Shown piece after piece: positions 1-6,611 of a stretch of DNA of 13,598 nucleotides. Where the stretch lies: positions 1 through 13,598 of the forward strand of contig JBKPDG010000141.1 in NCBI GenBank assembly GCA_046727755.1, given 5' to 3'. The position numbers and the translations under genes are program-made. Source of the stretch: JALZAA01 sp046727755. GTDB lineage: Bacteria; Actinomycetota; Acidimicrobiia; IMCC26256; JACDBD01. Every line of letters begins with the position of its first letter. Within the stretch, counting starts at the first letter, position 1. The notes beneath the pieces are model-generated. The model made no database searches. It worked only from the letters and a program-made list of their open reading frames with translations, and was not told where the DNA came from.

Positions 1-1
1 G

Positions 2-1645
2 AAGCTCTCCGGCATGACGGGGACGGCGCTGACCGAGGCGGGCGAGTTCGCGCACACGTACGCGCTCGAGGTCGTCGGGATCCCGACGAACGAGCCCATG
101 GTCCGGGACGACAACCCGGACCTCATCTACAAGACCGAGGATGCCAAGTTCAACGCCGTCGCCGACGACATCGAAGAGCGGCACGAGGACGGTCAGCCCG
201 TGCTCGTGGGCACGATCTCGGTCGAGAAGTCCGAGAAGCTGTCGCGACTGCTCGAGAAGCGCGGCGTCCCGCATTCGGTGCTGAACGCGAAGCAGCACGA
301 GAAGGAAGCGCTCATCGTCACGCAGGCCGGCCGGCCGCACACGGTGACGGTGGCCACGAACATGGCCGGCCGCGGCGTCGACATCCTGCTCGGCGGCAAC
401 CCCGAAGGTCTCGCCCGCCAGGAGCTCGTCGCCGAGGGCTACACCCCCGAGGACGCTCCGGAGCGATACCAGGAGCTGGTCACGAAGTTCCGGGACGAGT
501 GCCGTCCCGCCGGCGACCACGTCCGCGAGCTCGGTGGCCTCTACGTGCTCGGCACCGAGCGCCACGAGAGCCGTCGGATCGACAACCAGCTCCGGGGCCG
601 GTCCGGTCGCCAGGGCGACCCCGGCGAGAGCCGCTTCTACCTCTCGCTCGAGGACGAGCTCATGCGCCTCTTCGCGACGGGCGCGATGAACTGGGTGATG
701 GGCAAGGCGTTCCCGGACGACGTGCCCCTCGAGGCGCGGATGGTGACGAAGGCGATCGAGCGCGCGCAGCGCACGGTCGAGGACCGCAACTTCGAGATCC
801 GCAAGGACGTCCTCAAATACGACGAGGTGATGAACGAGCAGCGCAAGGTGATCTACAAGCGCCGCCAGCAGATCCTCGACGGCGGCGACCTGCGCGACGA
901 GGCCTTCGAGGCGATCGAAGGCGCGGTCCGCCACGCCGTCGAGACGTGGTGCCCGACCGAGTACCCGGAGGAGTGGGACCTCGAGGAGCTCCACACGCAG
1001 ATCCAGAGCACGTTCCCGACGAGGATCACGCTCGACCAGCTCGACTTGCCCGATCGCGAGGCGGTCGTGCAGGTGCTCACCGACGATGCGGTGGAGCTCT
1101 ACGAGCAGAAGGAGCAGACGATCGGCAGCGACGCGCTGCGAGAAATCGAGCGTCGCGTGATGCTCTCGGTGATCGACCAGCACTGGCGCGAGCACCTCTA
1201 CGAGATGGACTACCTGCGCGAGGGCATCAACCTGCGCGCGATGGGGCAGAAAGACCCGCTGGCCGAGTGGCAGCGCGAGGGCTTCGACATGTTCTCGGCG
1301 ATGATGGCCGGCGTGCAGGACAACTTCGTCCGGTACGTCTCCCACCTCCAGGTCGTCGCCGACGACGGCCCGCGCCGTCAGGCGAGCAACGTCCGGTACT
1401 CGTCCGCCGAGGGACCGGTGCAGGGCTCGGAGGCGCTCCAGGCCGCGGCCGCCGGGCAGCCGCTCGAGGAGCCGGTGGCCGACGGCATGGGCGACGGGAG
1501 CGGCGCCGCTCCGACGGCGACTGCGGTCGCCGAGCGTCCAGAGGACGTCGTGCAGCAACCGGTGCGCGTCGAGAAGACCCCCGGCCGCAACGAGCCCTGC
1601 TACTGCGGGAGCGGCAAGAAGTTCAAGCACTGCCACGGTCGCTGA
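2..1645 (+). CDS. secA: Preprotein translocase ATPase SecA (C-terminal part, 5' truncated by window edge)
   Basis: SecA is the cytoplasmic ATPase that pushes unfolded preproteins through the SecYEG channel. About 547 codons are visible. The reading frame is open to the left edge, and the residues KLSG just before the first ATG (position 14) continue the family motif KLSGMTGTA, so that ATG is internal and roughly 350-400 N-terminal residues are missing. Visible, in order: the second helicase half with GTISVEKSE (about 209-235), the motif-V-like TNMAGRGVDILLGGN (about 355-400), the arginine-finger region RIDNQLRGRSGRQGDPG (about 578-628), the scaffold and wing region with MDYLREGINLRAMGQKDP (about 1205-1260), a variable acidic/alanine-rich linker, and a C-terminal SEC-C zinc motif CxC-x8-CH (about 1598-1636). 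The SEC-C tail is complete, which implies zinc and SecB/ribosome-type contacts. prfB follows after 30 bases, so the two are probably cotranscribed. Identification is essentially certain. Confidence 0.98.
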   Translation, partial: KLSGMTGTALTEAGEFAHTYALEVVGIPTNEPMVRDDNPDLIYKTEDAKFNAVADDIEERHEDGQPVLVGTISVEKSEKLSRLLEKRGVPHSVLNAKQHEKEALIVTQAGRPHTVTVATNMAGRGVDILLGGNPEGLARQELVAEGYTPEDAPERYQELVTKFRDECRPAGDHVRELGGLYVLGTERHESRRIDNQLRGRSGRQGDPGESRFYLSLEDELMRLFATGAMNWVMGKAFPDDVPLEARMVTKAIERAQRTVEDRNFEIRKDVLKYDEVMNEQRKVIYKRRQQILDGGDLRDEAFEAIEGAVRHAVETWCPTEYPEEWDLEELHTQIQSTFPTRITLDQLDLPDREAVVQVLTDDAVELYEQKEQTIGSDALREIERRVMLSVIDQHWREHLYEMDYLREGINLRAMGQKDPLAEWQREGFDMFSAMMAGVQDNFVRYVSHLQVVADDGPRRQASNVRYSSAEGPVQGSEALQAAAAGQPLEEPVADGMGDGSGAAPTATAVAERPEDVVQQPVRVEKTPGRNEPCYCGSGKKFKHCHGR

Positions 1646-1675
1646 ACCGCGGCATCCCGAACCGCACCCTTCGCG

Positions 1676-2809
1676 ATGCGCGACTTCACCGAAGCCCTGT
1701 CCGATCTCCGCCGGCGCGTCGACGACGCGCGCGCGTATCTCCAGATCGACGCGGCGCGGACGCGGCTGGGGGAGCTCGAGCAGGAGGCAAGCAAGCCGGA
1801 CCTGTGGGACGACCAGGAACGGGCGCGCAAGGTCAACACCGAGCTCGCCCGGGTACGGGAGGACCTCGTGGTCTTCGACGGCCTCGAGGAGCGCCTCTCC
1901 GAGGTCGAGACCCTGTTCGATCTCGGCCGTGAGGAGGCTGACGACTCGGTCGAGCCGGAGGTAGAAGCCGGTGTCGCCGCGTTGTCCGCCGATCTCGACA
2001 AGCTCGAGCTCCGGGCGCTCTTCACCGGCGAGCACGACGAGCGCGACGCGATCTGCGAGGTCCACTCGGGTGCGGGCGGCACGGACGCCCAGGACTGGAC
2101 CGAGATGCTGTTGCGGATGTACCTACGTTGGGCCGAGCGCCGCGGCTTCGACACCGAGCTCGACGAGGTTCAGGAGGGGACGGAAGCCGGTATCACGTCG
2201 GCGACCTTCATCGTCAAGGGTCGCTACGCGTTCGGGTTACTCCAGGGGGAGAAGGGCGTCCACCGCCTGATTCGCATCTCACCGTTCGACGCGAACGCGC
2301 GCCGCCAGACGGCGTTCGCGTCGTTCGACGCGGTGCCCGCGCTCGAACACTCGGAGGAGCCCGAGATCGATGACAAAGACCTGCGCATCGACACGTATCG
2401 CTCGTCAGGGGCCGGGGGACAACACGTGAACGTGACGGACTCCGCGGTGCGCATCACACATCTCCCGACCGGAATCGTCGTGTCGTGCCAGAACGAGCGT
2501 TCGCAGGTCCAGAACCGCGCCAAGGCGATGCAGATCCTTGCCGCGCGCCTTGCCGAACGGCAGCGGCTCGAACAACAACAGGAGCTCGAGTCGCTCTCTG
2601 GCGAGAAGAAGGACGTCGCGTTCGGGAGCCAGATCCGTAGCTACACCCTGGCGCCGTACCAGCTCGTGAAAGACGAACGCACGCGCTATGAGAGCGGGAA
2701 CGTCCAGTCGGTGCTCGACGGCGAGCTCGACCCGTTCGTCGAGGCGTACCTCCAGTGGCGCCGCCAGCGCGACGGTGGAACGCAGGCGCCTCCGGACCCG
2801 GGCCGGTAG
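1676..2809 (+). CDS. prfB: Peptide chain release factor 2 (no programmed frameshift)
   Basis: RF2 recognises UGA and UAA stop codons and triggers peptide release. The 377-residue product has the usual length. It carries the RF2-type anticodon tripeptide SPF (residues 202-204, in RISPFDANARRQ) and the catalytic GGQ loop (247-249, in SSGAGGQHVNV), followed by the conserved QNERSQVQNRAKAM stretch. In E. coli an in-frame UGA near codon 26 forces a +1 frameshift. The equivalent segment here reads AYLQIDA (codons 20-26), with CTC CAG where CTT TGA would be, so the gene is continuous. The start is the first ATG in frame, 30 bases after secA, and agrees with the family N-terminus, although no strong ribosome-binding sequence is visible. 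The gene ends in TAG, a codon read by RF1 rather than by its own product. It forms part of a secA-prfB-ftsEX block. Confidence 0.97.
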   Translation: MRDFTEALSDLRRRVDDARAYLQIDAARTRLGELEQEASKPDLWDDQERARKVNTELARVREDLVVFDGLEERLSEVETLFDLGREEADDSVEPEVEAGVAALSADLDKLELRALFTGEHDERDAICEVHSGAGGTDAQDWTEMLLRMYLRWAERRGFDTELDEVQEGTEAGITSATFIVKGRYAFGLLQGEKGVHRLIRISPFDANARRQTAFASFDAVPALEHSEEPEIDDKDLRIDTYRSSGAGGQHVNVTDSAVRITHLPTGIVVSCQNERSQVQNRAKAMQILAARLAERQRLEQQQELESLSGEKKDVAFGSQIRSYTLAPYQLVKDERTRYESGNVQSVLDGELDPFVEAYLQWRRQRDGGTQAPPDPGR

Positions 2810-2812
2810 AGC

Positions 2813-2828
2813 TCACAGAAACCTGTGA
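2813..2828. repeat. Short inverted repeat just after prfB
   Basis: TCACAG, four bases (AAAC), then CTGTGA form a perfect 6-bp inverted repeat four bases after the prfB stop codon. There is no T-run, so it is not a standard intrinsic terminator. It could be a weak operator for ftsE or chance. It is the only clear symmetry in the 129-base prfB-ftsE gap. A possible -10 hexamer TAACCT lies at 2869-2874, but I see no matching -35. Confidence 0.3.
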
Positions 2829-2938
2829 ATAACTGGCCACGGTCCGGTGTTTGCGGGGGCCGGGCTGCTAACCTCCGGCGAGGCACGCTGCGCTGCGCTG
2901 GGCCAAACCTCCCGCTCCTCTTCGCTGCTTGGGCGTCG

Positions 2939-3625
2939 ATGATTCGATTCGAGGGTGTCACCAAGATCTATAAGGGCAACGTCGCCGCGTTGCGCGACGT
3001 CTCGTTCGACATCAGCAAGGGTGAGTTCGTCTTCGTCGTCGGGCCGTCCGGCTCGGGGAAGTCGACGGCGCTTCGTCTGCTGCTGCGCGAGGAGAACTCG
3101 ACGTCCGGCCGCATCATCGTCGCCGGCCGCGACATCTCCCGCCTCAGCTCGTGGAAGATCCCGCAACTGCGGCGCAACGTCGGATGCGTTTTCCAGGACT
3201 ACAAGCTCCTGCCCAACAAGACCGTGTACGAGAACGTCGCGTTCGCACAGGAGGTCATCGGGCGGCCCCGGCATGTCATCGACGCCCAGGTCCCGCAGAT
3301 CCTCGACCTCGTCGGCCTGAGCCGGAAGACCACCCGCTTCCCGAACGAGCTCTCGGGTGGTGAGCAGCAGCGGGTTTCGATCGCGAGGGCGTTCGTGAAC
3401 CGGCCGCTCATCCTCCTCGCGGACGAACCCACCGGCAACGTTGACCCCGCGACGACCGTCGGGATCATGCGCCTGCTCGACCGCATCAATCGCACCGGCA
3501 CGACGATCGTGATGGCGACGCACGACCAGCGCATCGTCGACGCGATGCGGCGCCGCGTGATCGAGCTCGAGCACGGTCACATGGTGCGAGACCAAGCCCG
3601 CGGCGTCTACGGCGTCGGGAGCTGA
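2939..3625 (+). CDS. ftsE: Cell division ATP-binding protein FtsE
   Basis: FtsE is the cytoplasmic ABC-type ATPase that pairs with FtsX and drives activation of cell-wall hydrolases at the division site. From the ATG at 2939 the product is 228 residues, the normal size, and begins MIRFEGVTKIY as the family does. Seen: Walker A GPSGSGKST (35-43), Q-loop FQDYKLLP (Gln86), ABC signature LSGGEQQR (138-145), Walker B LLADEP with Glu163, and switch His195 in MATHD. The frame stays open upstream to a GTG at 2825, but those 38 extra residues are unlike FtsE and lie over the intergenic repeat, so I reject that start. No clear Shine-Dalgarno sequence precedes 2939. ftsX begins four bases after the stop, so the pair is one transcription unit. 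Confidence 0.96.
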   Translation: MIRFEGVTKIYKGNVAALRDVSFDISKGEFVFVVGPSGSGKSTALRLLLREENSTSGRIIVAGRDISRLSSWKIPQLRRNVGCVFQDYKLLPNKTVYENVAFAQEVIGRPRHVIDAQVPQILDLVGLSRKTTRFPNELSGGEQQRVSIARAFVNRPLILLADEPTGNVDPATTVGIMRLLDRINRTGTTIVMATHDQRIVDAMRRRVIELEHGHMVRDQARGVYGVGS

Positions 3626-3629
3626 TCGG

Positions 3630-4511
3630 ATGGTGCGACGCCTGAGCTACTTCGCGCGCGAGACGCTGATCTCGCTGCGCCGCAATCTGCTGATGACGCT
3701 GGCCGGGATCCTCACCGTGACCGTGTCGCTGTTGCTCCTGGGCGGGATCCTCCTGTTCCAGCAGTGGGTCGACCACGGCACGGACAAGTGGAAGCACGGC
3801 GTCGAGTTCGAGATCTACATGCAGACCGACGCCACGACTCAGCAGATCGACGCCCTTCGTAGCCAGCTGAACGACGATCGTCAGGTGCAGAGCGCCAAGT
3901 ACATCTCGAAGGAACAGGCGTACGACGACTTCCAGCGCATTTTCAAGGACAAGCCCGACCTCGTCAGCTCGGTCGATCCGAGCGCGCTGCCGGCGTCCTT
4001 TCGCGTCGCGCCCGCACAGGTGAAGCAGACGACTGCGTTGCGCGACAAGTACAACACCAGACCCGGTGTCGACGAGGCCATAACCGCCGACAAGGCGATC
4101 AAGCAGCTCATCGACATCACCAACTTCCTGCGGTACATGTTCATCGCGATCTCGACGATCCTGATCGCGTCGTCCCTGTTCCTGATCGTGAACACGATCC
4201 GGTTGGCCACCTTCGCCCGCCGGCGCGAGATCGAGGTGATGAAGCTCGTCGGCGCGTCGAACTGGTTCGTGCGGATCCCCTTCATGGCCGAGGGCCTGGT
4301 GCAAGGCGCGGTGGGAGCGGGGCTGGCGGTGAGCGGCGTGTTCGCGCTCCAGTACCTCCTCAGCCAGCTCGACACGACCCGGGGCTTCTTCCAGGGCTTC
4401 TACGTCACGAGCGGGAACGCCGGCGCGATCAGCATCGGGCTGCTGTTCGGCGGCGCCGTCATCGGCGCGATCGGCGCCGGCGTCGGTCTCCGCCGCTTCC
4501 TGAACGTCTGA
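3630..4511 (+). CDS. ftsX: Cell division protein FtsX (permease-like)
   Basis: FtsX is the membrane partner of FtsE. It transmits the ATPase cycle to extracytoplasmic peptidoglycan hydrolases through its outer domain. The 293-residue protein shows the family plan: a short basic cytoplasmic N-terminus, TM1 at about 22-44, an extracytoplasmic domain of about 120 residues (45-165), TM2 at about 166-191, a cytoplasmic loop with RRREIEVMKLVGAS (198-210) expected to contact FtsE, then TM3 at about 221-244 and TM4 at about 264-287. The start is supported by GGGAG at 3617-3621, eight bases before the ATG and inside the end of ftsE, so translation is probably coupled. The stop codon lies inside a 15-base palindrome (4502-4516). 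The next gene is a coiled-coil M23 peptidase, a plausible FtsX-regulated hydrolase. Confidence 0.96.
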   Translation: MVRRLSYFARETLISLRRNLLMTLAGILTVTVSLLLLGGILLFQQWVDHGTDKWKHGVEFEIYMQTDATTQQIDALRSQLNDDRQVQSAKYISKEQAYDDFQRIFKDKPDLVSSVDPSALPASFRVAPAQVKQTTALRDKYNTRPGVDEAITADKAIKQLIDITNFLRYMFIAISTILIASSLFLIVNTIRLATFARRREIEVMKLVGASNWFVRIPFMAEGLVQGAVGAGLAVSGVFALQYLLSQLDTTRGFFQGFYVTSGNAGAISIGLLFGGAVIGAIGAGVGLRRFLNV

Positions 4512-4516
4512 CGTTC
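4502..4516. repeat. 15-bp palindrome spanning the ftsX stop codon
   Basis: GAACGTC, one base, GACGTTC form a perfect 7-1-7 inverted repeat, and the TGA stop of ftsX (4509-4511) lies inside it. As RNA the single-base centre is too tight for a full hairpin, so a DNA-binding site or chance is more likely than a terminator. The half-sites GAAC/GTTC recall LexA boxes, but the spacing is wrong for one. Confidence 0.35.
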
Positions 4517-4547
4517 TCCCGGCCCTGGGAGCAGGAGCGAGGCCGGG
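4516..4547 (+). terminator. Possible GC-rich hairpin(s) downstream of ftsX
   Basis: Two mutually exclusive stems overlap here. CTCCC/GGGAG (4516-4520 with 4527-4531) has a six-base loop. CCCGGCC/GGCCGGG (4518-4524 with 4541-4547) is a perfect 7-bp stem with a 16-base loop. No U-tract follows. High-GC actinobacteria often use such U-less hairpins, so this may weaken read-through from ftsEX into the peptidase gene, which has its own promoter just downstream. The evidence is structural only. Confidence 0.35.
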
Positions 4548-4603
4548 CACGCGACCTCGCCCAGTCGGGGCCCGCGGACAAATGTCCGTTTTGCGCCCAG
4601 CTG

Positions 4604-4632
4604 TTGCCTCTGTGACTGGTGTTGCGTACGCT
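4604..4632 (+). promoter_or_regulatory. Promoter of the M23 peptidase gene (near-leaderless)
   Basis: TTGCCT (4604-4609), a 17-base spacer and TACGCT (4627-4632) match a vegetative sigma-70/HrdB-type promoter. The start point expected 6-8 bases after the -10 falls at about 4639, only about three bases before the ATG at 4642. The transcript would therefore be nearly leaderless, which is common in actinobacteria. This also argues against the alternative upstream ATG at 4582. Confidence 0.55.
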
Positions 4633-4641
4633 CCCCCAGTC

Positions 4642-5820
4642 ATGCCGCGTCGCCTCCTCCTGTGCCTGCTCGCGGGCGCGGTCCTGTTCGGCCTCGTCGC
4701 GCCCGGCATTGCGAGCGGCCAGCAGTCTCCCGACCCGAAGACGCGCCGTAACGAGCTGGCGAACGCGATCGAGGACGCGTCGGCCGAGGAGGTCGCGGCG
4801 ATCCAGGAGCTCCAGGGCATCACCGCGCGACGCCAGGAGCTGGAGGCGAAAGTCGCGGCGCTCGATCGTCAAGTCGCCGAAGCGCAGCAACGGGTCGAAG
4901 CACTCGAAGCCGAGATCGCCCGCATCGAGGCGCAGGTCGAGACCGTCCAGCGCGACATCGATCGGATCCAGGCCGAGATCGAAGCCTCGAAGGCGAAGTT
5001 CAACCAGTCGGCGGTGGCGCTCTACAAGGGAAGTGGGAGTGGCGCGAGTAACTTCACGTTGCTCTCCACCGACGGCGGAGCGCACGAGCTGATCGCCGGG
5101 AGCAAGTACCTCGGCGAGAACTCACGTCGTTTCGAGCGCGAGCTCCAGCGCCAGGGCAGCCTCAAGGACCAGCTCGACGACGCCCAGAACGACCTCCGCA
5201 AGGAGCAGGCGAAGGCGCTAGAGGCGCAACAGGTCGCGGCGGCCGAACGGGAGCAGGTCAGCCAGCTCCGCACCCAGGCCGACACCGAGCGGGAGCAGGC
5301 GTGGGCGGCGGAGCAGGAGGAGCAGCAGGTCATCGAGGGCGTTCGCGCCCGCAGGGCCGACTTCGAAGCGCAGTACAACGCGCTCCAGGCCCAGATCGCC
5401 GCCAGCGTGAGCCGCGGCAACCCCACACCCGCGGGCAACGGCCGGTTCATCTTGCCGGTCAACGGTGCGCTGACGAGCGGCTTCGGTCCTCGCTCCCACC
5501 CGATCTACGGCGGGTCGCGCATGCACGCCGGTGTCGACATCACGGCCTCGTCGAGCACGCCGATCAAGGCGGCCGGCGACGGCGTCGTCAGGATGGCCGG
5601 CTCGAACGGCGGCTATGGGAACTGGACGCTGATCGACCACGGTGACGGGCTCGCGACCGGATACGCGCACCAATCCCGCATCGGTGTGTCCGTGGGCCAG
5701 CGCGTCAGCACCGGTGAGGTCGTCGGCTACGTCGGCTCCACCGGCGCGTCGACCGGCCCCCACCTCCACTGGGAAGTGCGCGTCAACGGCAACCCCGTCA
5801 ACCCGATGGCCTGGGTGTAA
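4642..5820 (+). CDS. Secreted coiled-coil M23 (LytM) peptidoglycan endopeptidase, EnvC-like organisation
   Basis: Predicted secreted zinc metallo-endopeptidase of 392 residues that cuts peptidoglycan cross-bridges. Seen: a signal peptide (MPRR, then a hydrophobic stretch to about residue 25, with cleavage near ASG|QQ), long Glu/Gln/Ala-rich coiled coils (about 32-135 and 165-265), a short Pro/Gly linker, and an M23 domain (about 269-392). The zinc and catalytic residues are present: His295 and Asp299 (HAGVD), His343 (YAHQS) and His374/His376 (HLHWEV). The layout resembles E. coli EnvC and the coiled-coil hydrolases controlled by FtsEX in other bacteria (CwlO, PcsB, RipC). EnvC itself has lost its zinc site, whereas this one is intact and so is probably an enzyme. 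Its position right after ftsEX supports that partnership. I chose ATG 4642 over 4582 because it puts the signal peptide at the N-terminus and lies just after a good promoter. Confidence 0.9.
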   Translation: MPRRLLLCLLAGAVLFGLVAPGIASGQQSPDPKTRRNELANAIEDASAEEVAAIQELQGITARRQELEAKVAALDRQVAEAQQRVEALEAEIARIEAQVETVQRDIDRIQAEIEASKAKFNQSAVALYKGSGSGASNFTLLSTDGGAHELIAGSKYLGENSRRFERELQRQGSLKDQLDDAQNDLRKEQAKALEAQQVAAAEREQVSQLRTQADTEREQAWAAEQEEQQVIEGVRARRADFEAQYNALQAQIAASVSRGNPTPAGNGRFILPVNGALTSGFGPRSHPIYGGSRMHAGVDITASSSTPIKAAGDGVVRMAGSNGGYGNWTLIDHGDGLATGYAHQSRIGVSVGQRVSTGEVVGYVGSTGASTGPHLHWEVRVNGNPVNPMAWV

Positions 5821-5840
5821 CGGCTCAACCTGGGGTGTTT

Positions 5841-6476
5841 CTACTTGTCCGGTTGGGGCGTCACCCGCAGGTAGGGCTTGAGGGCCTTCCAGCCCTTGGG
5901 GAACTTCTGCTTGGCATCGTCGTCCGAGACGGCCGGGATGATGATCACGTCCTCGCCCTGCTGCCAGTCGACCGGCGTTGACACCTGGTAACCAGCCGTC
6001 AGCTGGACCGAGTCGATGACGCGCAGGAGCTCGTCGACGTTCCGACCGGTGCTCTGGGGATACGTGATGATCAGCTTCACCTTCTTGTCCGGGCCGATCA
6101 CGAACACCGACCGGACGGTCACCGTGTCGCTGGCGTTCGGGTGGATCATGTCGTAGAGGTCGGCGACCTTGCGATCCGGGTCCGCGATCATCGGGAAGTT
6201 CGGGGCGGTGCCCTGCGTCTCCTCGATGTCCTTCGACCAGCCCTTGTGGGACTCGAGCGGATCGACGCTGACTCCGATCAGTTTCACATTGCGCTGGTCG
6301 AACTCCGACTTGCGCTTCGCGATGGCGCCGAGCTCGGTTGTGCAGACGGGCGTGAAGTCCTTGGGATGCGAGAAGAGCAGGCCCCAACTGTCGCCGAGGT
6401 AGTCGTGGAAGCTCACGGTGCCTTCGGTGGTCTCGGCGGTGAAGTCGGGAGCGGTGTCTCCCAGGCGAAGTGACAT
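5841..6476 (-). CDS. 1-Cys peroxiredoxin (Prx6-type)
   Basis: Thiol peroxidase that reduces hydrogen peroxide and organic or lipid hydroperoxides in the cytoplasm. The 211-residue product has the Prx6-subfamily features: the peroxidatic motif DFTPVCTTELG with Cys45, the downstream SVDPLESHKGW segment, and the long C-terminal extension (TPVDWQQGEDVII...) typical of Prx6 rather than of AhpC or BCP. Cys45 is the only cysteine in the protein, so it must use an external thiol as reductant; in an actinobacterium mycothiol or a thioredoxin-like partner is plausible, which is inference. The start is well supported by AGGAGA (6484-6489) seven bases upstream. The gene is convergent with the M23 peptidase, with 20 bases between the stops and no visible terminator. 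Confidence 0.93.
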   Translation of the reverse strand: MSLRLGDTAPDFTAETTEGTVSFHDYLGDSWGLLFSHPKDFTPVCTTELGAIAKRKSEFDQRNVKLIGVSVDPLESHKGWSKDIEETQGTAPNFPMIADPDRKVADLYDMIHPNASDTVTVRSVFVIGPDKKVKLIITYPQSTGRNVDELLRVIDSVQLTAGYQVSTPVDWQQGEDVIIIPAVSDDDAKQKFPKGWKALKPYLRVTPQPDK

Positions 6477-6517
6477 GGCCGTCTCTCCTGTGGCTCGTGC
6501 AGGGCTCGTTTGCCCTC

Positions 6518-6545
6518 AAGGTACCAGGGTCGACGGGAAAGTCGA
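6518..6545 (-). promoter_or_regulatory. Possible promoter of the peroxiredoxin gene
   Basis: Read on the minus strand, TCGACT (6540-6545), 16 bases, TACCTT (6518-6523) is a fair -35/-10 pair. It would give a leader of about 35 bases containing the AGGAGA ribosome site. The match is moderate. The rest of the 135-base gap 6477-6611 shows an AT-rich patch (about 6541-6563), and I see no convincing terminator for the GNAT operon there. Confidence 0.35.
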
Positions 6546-6611
6546 GTAAAAAGGTCGGAATATAACGGGCGCCTCGGAGAGCAGCCAGGGCGGCTGACCC
6601 AGCGCCGCTTG

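Noticed and set aside
1733..1750. Programmed frameshift in prfB
   Set aside because: The frame is continuous; there is no in-frame TGA at the equivalent position.
499..1932. Long plus-strand frame (477 codons) overlapping secA and prfB
   Set aside because: Arg/Pro/Ala-rich product with no motif, lying over two certain genes in another frame; a typical high-GC shadow.
2824..2832. DnaA-box-like TTATTCACA (minus strand)
   Set aside because: A single isolated match to the E. coli-type consensus, not the actinobacterial one, with no cluster and no dnaA or dnaN nearby; probably chance.
2825..2938. Upstream GTG start for ftsE
   Set aside because: Adds 38 residues not found in FtsE proteins and overlaps the intergenic inverted repeat; the family start MIRFE is at 2939.
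4502..4516. LexA (SOS) box on the ftsX stop
   Set aside because: Half-sites GAAC and GTTC are seven bases apart rather than the four required for the Gram-positive LexA box.
3486..4823. Minus-strand frame (445 codons) opposite ftsX
   Set aside because: Antisense to ftsE, ftsX and the peptidase start, charged low-complexity product, no recognisable domain.
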